Below, piece by piece: positions 1 to 6,595 of a stretch of 20,011 nucleotides of DNA (the stretch's first letter is position 1; each line of letters opens with the position of its first letter). A program made the position numbers and the translations under genes. Under the pieces are notes generated by a model. It had not been told where the DNA came from and did no database searches. It saw only the letters and a list, made by a program, of their open reading frames with translations. The DNA is from DHVE2 group archaeon (GTDB lineage Archaea > Thermoplasmatota > Thermoplasmata > Thermoplasmatales > Aciduliprofundaceae), in contig JALWEL010000241.1 in NCBI GenBank assembly GCA_027014065.1, forward strand, positions 1 to 20,011. The letters are read 5' to 3'.

Positions 1-2637
1 CCCTCCTACCCCTCCATCATATCCTGTCCCGTTTGCATTTATAATGCTCTTAGAATCCATATAAAACGAGCCAGAGAGCTCCAAATCGAGGGTTCCGTTC
101 ACTATCACCGTGCAGTTTATGAGGGTTAGATTGCCGAAGCTCATGGTTCCGTTCCAGTAAAGAGTGGTATTCTCGTACTTTGCATCCTCTCCACCTGCTT
201 TGATATCTCCGGAGGATATGCCTATTTTCATTATGGTTACCTTGCCTTTATCTTTCCACTCTTCCACATCGTACTGCCCAAGCCAGTCTCGAGAGAGAAC
301 GAATATTTTCCCGCTAATTAATGAATTTCCCTCCAATTGCGTTCCGGAGAATGCAATTTTTACCCTTTTGATTTTTTGCCATTTTCCGCCCTCGTACCTG
401 AAAAGATAAGAGCTTGCCCGAAAACCCATCCCTGATATTTTTACCATGTAATCCGATTTGAAGGGCAGAAAAGGAGCATGGTACGAACCCTTCTGGGAGG
501 ATATGTAAATAAAAAACGTGTCGTTGCCCGTTATGATTTCTTCGGGAATTGGCCCAATGTACACGTGAACCTCTTTCCCCGCATAGGGTTTAGGAAAATT
601 ATCGGGGATTGTGGTGTTGAGCCACATATCCTCGCCATAAGGATAATCTGCTATACCATCGCCATCAACATCCGGCAATTTCTCTCCATTTACCACTACA
701 TAACTTTCATTGTCCGGTATGCCATCGTTGTTGAAATCGTGCGGGTAGGAATCCTCGTTATCGGGAACGGTGTCGTGGTCCGAATCCACCACTGGTTTCA
801 TTATTACCTCGGGGATGCAATCTCCCGCCAAAATGGGCGCGGCGGTTCTCACGTAAAATTCGCTTCCCAATCTTTTTATTTCGGTCAAATCGATATTCTC
901 GTGGGTGTAATTTTCATTTGTGTGTACATCTCCCTCCGGGTCCTCCTCACCTTCAATTTTTTTCCATTCGTCGAAATTGCTGTCTACACCCATGGAAATA
1001 TTTCCAAGCCGAATGCTCTCTACCCTGTTTACTATTCTCACATTTTTCTCGTTGCTTTTTGCCTTGAATCCTATTGTGCCGGTGCCAGTGGCGTTGATCA
1101 TAAGATAGAATGTCTCGTGACTCCTTACCTCGCTTATAAGTGAGGAATTGCCCACTTGCTTGAAATTTCCCGATGAGTTTTTGTAAATTTCAATTCTGTA
1201 TGTGATATTCGAGAAGTCTCCGAATGGAACAAAGCTCAGATTGATATTCATTCTTCCCGACGTGTACACGTCGATTTTCTCCACGAAATTCTTCTCACTC
1301 TCTGTATTTTCTACAAGCACGAATGCGGAGTTGCTGCGGGGAAAAAGAGGAATATCCGAAGAATCTTCCTCGTGATTGTCTTTTAGATATGCTAATATAC
1401 CGGGATTCGAAGAATTTAGGGGGAACGAGAGCTCCAGTTGGTTATCTTTCAGTGCGTATTTCACATTCATATACGGGGCAAAGGCGCTCCAGTTATCGTT
1501 CGCGAATGATATATAGCGATACAACTCGCCTCTCTTCACCTCTCCGTCCCAGCCCTTCAGGGATACCATGTAATCTGCACCTAAATTCCCAACGGAGTAA
1601 CCGGTGCTCGAGTTATCATCGCTGTCCACGAAAATGTAAACTCCCTCCGGCGTTGAGAATAATTTGCTTTCAGATTGAACGTAAACGTATAGATTTCCTC
1701 CCACATGGGTGCTTTTCGCAGCGAGAAGAGGTCCGTCCTTGACGCCCAATGGGTCATAGACTCCTCTAACATTTTTCCAATCGCTGAAGTTTCCATCTAT
1801 CACAATGGAATTTGCTGGAGTTAAATACACGATGGGTAAAATTGCCGCTAAGATTATCGCTGCAATTATAAGAAGAACCGGGAAAACATGAATTTTAGTG
1901 GGATTTTTTCTTTCAAACTTGTTCGATAACCCGTTTACAACACCCCTTCCATTGACTAAGCTATTGCCGTTCACGAGGCCCCTTCTCATTCTCACATCTA
2001 TTTTCTTTCTGTATTTCTCCTTCTCCACCTTTTTCTCGATTTCGATTTCTGCGGCCATTATTATTTTCTCGGCCTGCTTTCTCTCTAAGTCCGGAAGAAT
2101 TTTTAGAAGATCATCGGGCTTCATGTTTGCCAGTTTTTTAACATCTATTCCTCTTATGTGTAGCTCGTAAGCCCGAGTGACCCCGATGTACGGCAAATTT
2201 AGAAGCTCGCTTTTGAAAATTTTCTTCTTCTCCAGAGCTTTTTCCATACTAAGCTCAGCGGCTATGATTATGTCTTCCGCTTCTCTCCTTTTCAGATATG
2301 GAACCAATGCCATTAGCTCATCGGGCTTCATGCCAGCGATTTTCTCAACGGTTATCCCTTTCTCGTGCAGGATCTCTGATCTCTTGGCGCCCACGTGGGG
2401 GAGCATTCTGAGCTTGTTTCCCTTGCTCTTCTTTTTCTCCATTCTTTCTCCAACTTCTTCCCTAGCAAGTTCAACGATATCCTTCGCCAATTCTTTGGAT
2501 ATTTCCATGTACTCCATGAGCTCATCTGGACTCATATCCGCTACTTTGTATAGATGAACACCGCGCTTTTTCATCTCTTCGATGTAAATTTTAGCTTCTT
2601 CTTTTTCGGGCATCCTTAGGGGATATTCACTCTTCAT
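1..2637 (-). CDS. Large membrane-anchored surface protein with cytoplasmic HhH-like repeats (C-terminus beyond window)
   Basis: An open minus-strand frame runs from ATG at 2637 to the window edge, 879 codons without a stop. Residues about 10-200 are charged and helical and hold at least two clear tandem repeats of about 52 residues, at about 79-130 and 148-199. Both read P-(H/Y)-(V/I)-G-x-x-R, then G-I-x-V-x-K-(I/L)-A-x-M-K-P-D, then A-E-x-I-I-x-A-A-E, and a more diverged copy precedes them. This looks like the helix-hairpin-helix fold. One membrane segment follows at about 250-272 (VFPVLLIIAAIILAAILPIV). The outer part has two similar segments starting DGNFSDW (about 281) and DSNFDEW, resembling family-9 carbohydrate-binding/DOMON-like modules. 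It also has Asp-rich repeats (DSDHDTVPDNED, DVDGDGIADYP) like thrombospondin type 3 calcium sites, many N-glycosylation sequons, and a Gly-rich stretch at the edge. Function is unknown; a cell-envelope role is inferred from topology. A weak TATA-like GTAAATAG lies about 23 nt upstream, so the gene may be leaderless. Confidence 0.85.
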   Translation of the reverse strand, partial: MKSEYPLRMPEKEEAKIYIEEMKKRGVHLYKVADMSPDELMEYMEISKELAKDIVELAREEVGERMEKKKSKGNKLRMLPHVGAKRSEILHEKGITVEKIAGMKPDELMALVPYLKRREAEDIIIAAELSMEKALEKKKIFKSELLNLPYIGVTRAYELHIRGIDVKKLANMKPDDLLKILPDLERKQAEKIIMAAEIEIEKKVEKEKYRKKIDVRMRRGLVNGNSLVNGRGVVNGLSNKFERKNPTKIHVFPVLLIIAAIILAAILPIVYLTPANSIVIDGNFSDWKNVRGVYDPLGVKDGPLLAAKSTHVGGNLYVYVQSESKLFSTPEGVYIFVDSDDNSSTGYSVGNLGADYMVSLKGWDGEVKRGELYRYISFANDNWSAFAPYMNVKYALKDNQLELSFPLNSSNPGILAYLKDNHEEDSSDIPLFPRSNSAFVLVENTESEKNFVEKIDVYTSGRMNINLSFVPFGDFSNITYRIEIYKNSSGNFKQVGNSSLISEVRSHETFYLMINATGTGTIGFKAKSNEKNVRIVNRVESIRLGNISMGVDSNFDEWKKIEGEEDPEGDVHTNENYTHENIDLTEIKRLGSEFYVRTAAPILAGDCIPEVIMKPVVDSDHDTVPDNEDSYPHDFNNDGIPDNESYVVVNGEKLPDVDGDGIADYPYGEDMWLNTTIPDNFPKPYAGKEVHVYIGPIPEEIITGNDTFFIYISSQKGSYHAPFLPFKSDYMVKISGMGFRASSYLFRYEGGKWQKIKRVKIAFSGTQLEGNSLISGKIFVLSRDWLGQYDVEEWKDKGKVTIMKIGISSGDIKAGGEDAKYENTTLYWNGTMSFGNLTLINCTVIVNGTLDLELSGSFYMDSKSIINANGTGYDGGVGG

Positions 2638-2682
2638 AAGATAAAAACTTATCGTCTATTTACACAAATTCGTGGCGAACAA

Positions 2683-2695
2683 TTTTAATATTAAA
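2683..2695 (+). promoter_or_regulatory. TATA box of the RuBisCO gene
   Basis: The AT-rich box TTTTAATATTAAA is centred 24 nt before the RuBisCO ATG, which fits a leaderless archaeal transcript. Twelve bases of it (TTTAATATTAAA, 2684-2695) form a perfect palindrome. It lies in the 75-bp gap between divergent genes and could also influence the minus-strand surface-protein gene. Confidence 0.6.
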
Positions 2696-2712
2696 CCCAC
2701 ATATCCAAATTT

Positions 2713-3975
2713 ATGACTTACATACAGCTTGATTACGAACCGAAAGATAGCGATTTACTTGTGTGGTTCTACGCGGAGCCACCCGCGGGGAAGGATATGA
2801 AATACGTCGCCGATAGAATTGCCGAGGAATCGTCCATAGGCACTTGGACAGACCTGAAAACGCTCCTTCCGGAGATCTGGGAAAAGCTCCGTGCGAGAGT
2901 TTACGAAATTGACGAAGAGAAGAAATATGTGAAAATCGCATATCCTCTTGATCTTTTCGAAGTGAAAAACATGCCTGCGATACTTGCAAGCGTCGCCGGA
3001 AACGTTTTCGGGATGAAGAGCGTTGAGAATCTACGCGTTCTCGACATACGATTTCCAAAAGAACTAATTGAAGAATACCCCGGCCCGAGGTACGGAGTTC
3101 CGGGTGTGAGGGAAATGACAAAGGTCTACGATAGGCCATTCCTTGGAACGATAATTAAGCCGAAAATCGGGTTACCTGCGAAGATGCACGCCGAGGTTGC
3201 GTATGAAGCATGGGTTGGCGGATTGGATATCGTTAAGGACGATGAGAACTTAGCGTCGCAGGATTTCAATCGATTCGAAGATCGATTATCTCTCACACTT
3301 GAGAAAAAGGACCTTGCGGAAGAGGAAACCGGAGAGAAGAAAATTTACTTAGTGAACATAACCGCGCCGTATCCAGAGATGATAAAGCGCGCCGAGCTTG
3401 TGCAAGATGCGGGGAATGAATTCGTAATGATCGACGTGTTCATCTCCGGATTTTCCGCCGTGCAGGGCTATCGCGAGGAAGGCTTTCCAATGGGGATTCA
3501 CGCGCACCGCGCAATGCACGCGGCCATAACGAGAAATCCAAGGCACGGAATAACCATGCTTACCCTTGCGAAGGTTTATCGCCTGTTGGGTGTGGATAAT
3601 CTCCACATCGGCACTGCAGTTGGAAAGATGGAGGGAAGCGCGAAGGAAGTGAGCGGAATAAGGGAAGAGATTCAACTCGAGGATGTACCCTCCAATGAAA
3701 GCAGATTTGAACAAAAATGGTATGACATAAAGCCCGTTCTGGCGGTGGCGTCGGGAGGATTGCATCCGGGCCACGTGCCCGCGGTGGTGGACATATTGGG
3801 CAAGGACATAGTGATTCAGGCTGGAGGCGGAGTGCACGGACATCCCGATGGTACTCGAGCCGGAGCGAGGGCCATGCGCGAAGCCCTCGAAGCGAAGATG
3901 CAGGGAATACCGCTCGAAGAGTATGCGGAGGATCACGAAGCGCTTCGCAAAGCTCTGGAAAAGTTTATAAAATAA
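2713..3975 (+). CDS. rbcL: Ribulose-bisphosphate carboxylase large subunit, archaeal form III
   Basis: This 420-residue protein carboxylates ribulose 1,5-bisphosphate to give two 3-phosphoglycerates. In archaea, form III enzymes usually act in AMP/nucleoside degradation with AMP phosphorylase and ribose-1,5-bisphosphate isomerase rather than in a Calvin cycle. All hallmark residues are visible: TIIKPKIGL with Lys149 and Lys151; GGLDIVKDDEN with the lysine to be carbamylated (Lys175) and metal ligands Asp177 and Glu178; HRAMH with His265-Arg266; loop 6 GTAVGKMEG with Lys305; and SGGLHPG from Ser347. QAGGGVHGHPDGTRAG forms the second phosphate site. The protein is therefore predicted active and is not a RuBisCO-like form IV. 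Length fits form III (about 420-440). It is the only gene of its transcription unit, with a TATA box upstream and a T-rich tract downstream. The partner AMP-pathway genes are not in this window. Confidence 0.96.
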   Translation: MTYIQLDYEPKDSDLLVWFYAEPPAGKDMKYVADRIAEESSIGTWTDLKTLLPEIWEKLRARVYEIDEEKKYVKIAYPLDLFEVKNMPAILASVAGNVFGMKSVENLRVLDIRFPKELIEEYPGPRYGVPGVREMTKVYDRPFLGTIIKPKIGLPAKMHAEVAYEAWVGGLDIVKDDENLASQDFNRFEDRLSLTLEKKDLAEEETGEKKIYLVNITAPYPEMIKRAELVQDAGNEFVMIDVFISGFSAVQGYREEGFPMGIHAHRAMHAAITRNPRHGITMLTLAKVYRLLGVDNLHIGTAVGKMEGSAKEVSGIREEIQLEDVPSNESRFEQKWYDIKPVLAVASGGLHPGHVPAVVDILGKDIVIQAGGGVHGHPDGTRAGARAMREALEAKMQGIPLEEYAEDHEALRKALEKFIK

Positions 3976-3989
3976 TTTTTTTATTTTTT
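3976..3989 (+). terminator. T-rich transcription terminator after RuBisCO
   Basis: A run of seven T, one A and six T begins directly at the end of the RuBisCO stop codon. Such coding-strand T tracts without a hairpin are the usual archaeal intrinsic termination signal. Confidence 0.55.
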
Positions 3990-4007
3990 GATTATCTTTG
4001 TAAAAAT

Positions 4008-4014
4008 TTTATAT
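4008..4014 (+). promoter_or_regulatory. TATA box of the broken beta-helix gene
   Basis: TTTATAT is centred 25 nt upstream of the ATG at 4036, the same spacing seen at the other leaderless genes here. This identifies 4036 as the original start and argues against a TTG start at 4014, which would lie inside the box itself. Confidence 0.6.
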
Positions 4015-4035
4015 TGGTAGATCTCCTGTTCACAC

Positions 4036-5212
4036 ATGAGAAAATATGGGGCTGGCTCTTTGTGACCTTTGCGGTGCTTTTTTGCTCACCATTCACTGGG
4101 GAGTATTTTCAGGAGGAGAGGGCATACCTCTCTCACGAGCCAATTAGAATCAACAGCGGCTATGAATTTGATCAGATGGCGCAGGATGAGGGATGGAGCG
4201 GAGGCGGAACATGGGGCTCTCCGTACATCATTCAGAATTACGAGATAGATGGTAATGGAACAACTGCACTCTATATTGGAAACACAACGAGGTATTTCAT
4301 AGTAAAATTCTCCCATTTCTACAATTTTTCCTATTCTAACGATGGCTATCACAGGGGAATAGTGGAGCTTTACAACGTTAAAAATGGGGAGGTTTATGGA
4401 TGCAACATCACGGATGGGCAGTACGGGATATACGTGACTGCTCACTCCAGCAGCAATCATGTGGAATACAACCAGTTTTACAACGTTACAAACGGCGTTT
4501 ATCTATATTTTTATGCTTCGACGACCATAGTCTCTATCAATGAGTTTCATTACGGGGGGTTCATGTTGGCACGGCGATTACGATAGCTTATAACTCCAAT
4601 AACAACGAGGTTTGATACAACACAATCGACGGCCCTGCAACGGGAGTTTACATAAATGGTAATAACGGCGCCTGCACGGGCAATTTCATATCGAGAAATA
4701 CCATTACAACCACAAGAGATTACGGCGTGTATGTGTGTTCTTCTCTCGGAAGTAATCGTGTGGAAAACAACACAATACGTGATTCCATGGATGAGGGCAT
4801 CAGAGTGTATTCATCTTCCGATTACACGACGGTTGTGAATAACAGCATATTCAACTCCATTAATTACGGGATAGATGTGCATTCTAGCGATAACGTATTA
4901 GTGTACAACAATTCTCTGGTTGGAAACAACGGGGCCACGGACACCTATGATTTCTCCCATGTGCAAGGGGTGAACAACGGATCTGGAAATCAGTGGTATT
5001 ATAACGGTCACGGCAATTACTGGTCTGACTGGACATCTCCAGACGACGATGGGGATGGAATCGTGGACAATCCATATATTTTAGAGGGAGACTCCGGCTC
5101 GCATGACCCTTATCCCCTTGTGGAATCATCTCACCCCATCCCAGAATTGAACTTTTTCCTCCCGTTTATACTCATTGTACTCGTGACGCTCTATTTCGTT
5201 AGAAAGCGATAG
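4036..5212 (+). pseudogene. NosD-like parallel beta-helix surface protein, broken by two frameshifts and a stop
   Basis: The original product was probably an exported right-handed beta-helix protein of 392 residues; adding back one base at each frameshift gives exactly 393 codons including the stop. Lesion 1: from ATG 4036 the frame closes after nine codons, but one extra A in the run at 4041-4044 would join MRK to IWGWLFVTFAVLFC, a good signal peptide. Lesion 2: at the six-G run 4554-4559 the frame shifts and would end at 4586, while the neighbouring frame continues the repeats (VHVGTAITIAY). Lesion 3: an in-frame TGA at 4613-4615 interrupts NNNEV/YNTIDG, one substitution from CGA (Arg) or TGG (Trp). 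Visible features are the N-terminal GTWGSPYIIQNYEIDG, repeated Asn-rich N-x-I/V turns such as VENNTIRDS, and a calcium-like DDDGDGIVDNPYIL. The C-terminal tail IPELNFFLP, a hydrophobic span and VRKR match two other surface proteins here. Sequencing error could explain the frameshifts but less easily the TGA. Confidence 0.8.
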
Positions 5213-6141
5213 AATTTTTCGAGTAAATTTTCTATATCATCTTTTTTCGCCAGCTTGTTTAACCATTCTTCCGGTATGCTCTCGTACCCGTAATACAATC
5301 CCGCGAGCCCACCGGTCACCGCGCCGAAGGTGTCGGTGTCATGCCCCAAATTCACGGCCCTGAGAACGGCATCTCTGAAATTATCCTCGTTTATGAAACT
5401 CCAGAGGGCACCTTCCAACGTGTAAACCACGTACCCATGCGAGATTATTTCTTCCTCTTCGAGATCCCATACTTTACCTTCCAATATCCTGTGATAATAC
5501 TTCAACTCCTCTCTGAATTCTGGTTTGTCTTCGAAGAATTTTTTAATTATCTTATTCGTGTGAAAATACGCCTCCTCTTTGCTTTTTCCGTTCAATAGCT
5601 CTATTCCGTACTGCACGTAATAGTCGCACCCAATTAGTGCTCGAGGGTGAGCATGAGTTATGGAAGAAACTTCGTGAACTATTTTGAATCGCTCTTCCAA
5701 ATCCATGGGATACGTGTAAAAAATGAGTGGGGCAATGCGCATCAGCGAGCCGTTGCCATTGTCATACTCGTCTTTTCCTCCCGATTCTCTGGGCGATATG
5801 CCAATGCTCAGGTTCTCCATGGCGTCCAACGTTGTTCCTCCGATATCGAATGCTTCTCCGTGAGGTGTCCACAGACCTTCGTTGTACCATTTCAGAAATT
5901 TGTTAGCTATGTCTTCCAAATCATATCCATTGCAAAGAGAATCTATCAGACAGAGGGTGAGCGAGGTATCGTCGGACTATGTGCCCGGGGGTTGATTGTG
6001 CGCTCCAAAACCCCTCATTCCCTTCACGGGATTTTTTCTCAAATCCTCTCGCTCTGAAAATTCAACTGGAACGCCTAATGCGTCTCCAACGGCAACTCCG
6101 AAAATAGAGCCGAAGAGTCTGTTCTTCTCAATCATTTTCAT
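5191..6141 (-). pseudogene. ADP-ribosylglycohydrolase family protein with in-frame TAG
   Basis: Read through one stop, this is a full-length (316-residue) ADP-ribosylglycohydrolase-family protein. The family uses a binuclear Mg centre to remove ADP-ribose from proteins or small molecules. The N-terminus (FGSIFGVAVGDALGVPVEF, then GMRGFG) and PPGT-stop-SDDTSLTLCL are in one frame. The TAG (5977-5979 on the plus strand) is codon 55 and replaces the tryptophan of the family's GTWSDDTS motif, a TGG-to-TAG change immediately before the metal-binding Asp-Asp. The C-terminal metal motif GHDTDTFGAVTGGLAGLYYG is intact. Re-initiation at the Met at 5919 would lose the first metal site, so the product should be inactive unless the stop is read through. 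It starts 6 nt after the CBS gene's stop, suggesting an operon. Its 3' end overlaps that of the convergent beta-helix pseudogene by 22 bp. Confidence 0.85.
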
Positions 6142-6147
6142 GCCAAT

Positions 6148-6534
6148 TCACATGTCCAGTGTCCAGTAAACTATGTCGGCCCGGGTGATTATTCCCTTGA
6201 TTTCTTCCCCTTCTGTTACCAGCAGCACCGGATTTTCGTGTAGCAAGTCCACTATTTTTTCTATTTTATCGTTGATACTCACCGTTTGCGGGGGCTCCCT
6301 CATTATTTCTCGGGCAGGTAGGTTTTTCGTATTTTTTCCATATTTTTTGTACGCTTTAACTATCTCCTCCTCGGAAACCATTCCTATGGGTTTTCCATTC
6401 TCTATGACAGGTACCTGACTTATGGCGTACTCGATCATGAGCTTTCTTATGTGGTCCACAGTTTTCTCGGGGTCCACGCCTATAACCGTATCCGTCATTA
6501 TTTTGTCGATTGTCAATTTTCTTACCTCCTTCAT
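6148..6534 (-). CDS. CBS-domain-pair protein
   Basis: This 128-residue protein is made almost entirely of two CBS motifs (about residues 8-60 and 72-126), a pair that typically binds adenine nucleotides and acts as a regulatory sensor. IMTDTVIGVDPEKTV, VPVIENGKPIGMVSEEE and IMREPPQTVSINDKI are typical. No catalytic domain is attached. The start is uncertain. ATG 6534 has a TATA-like ATATTTATTTC (6558-6568) about 29 nt upstream. However, codons 2-4 contain GGAGGT followed seven bases later by an in-frame TTG at 6516, a good ribosome-binding-site/start arrangement of its own that would give MTIDKIMTD at the N-terminus. The gene is followed 6 nt later by the interrupted ADP-ribosylglycohydrolase, so it may have regulated or accompanied that enzyme. 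Confidence 0.88.
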   Translation of the reverse strand: MKEVRKLTIDKIMTDTVIGVDPEKTVDHIRKLMIEYAISQVPVIENGKPIGMVSEEEIVKAYKKYGKNTKNLPAREIMREPPQTVSINDKIEKIVDLLHENPVLLVTEGEEIKGIITRADIVYWTLDM

Positions 6535-6580
6535 AATGGGATTTTAAATGGCCGCACATATTTATTTCTATCGGAGTTTT

Positions 6581-6595
6581 TCTCATGTCATGAGA
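6581..6595. repeat. 15-bp inverted repeat over the elp3 stop codon
   Basis: TCTCATG-T-CATGAGA is a perfect 7-bp inverted repeat with a one-base spacer. It spans the elp3 stop codon and lies just upstream (on the minus strand) of the CBS gene's TATA-like box. It could be an operator, but this is not supported by anything beyond its symmetry and position. Confidence 0.35.

Noticed and set aside
478..1143. Plus-strand open frame of 221 codons opposite the large surface protein
   Set aside because: It is the mirror of a continuous minus-strand gene with clear domains, has no promoter or ribosome binding site, and its translation shows no recognisable family.
4014..4016. TTG at 4014 as start of the beta-helix gene, which would avoid the first frameshift
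   Set aside because: It lies inside the predicted TATA box, has no ribosome binding site, and puts nine ill-fitting residues before the signal peptide. ATG 4036 has the correct promoter spacing.
5977..5979. TAG as a pyrrolysine codon
   Set aside because: The family has tryptophan at this position, a single-base change from TGG, and there is no methylamine methyltransferase or pyrrolysine gene in the window.
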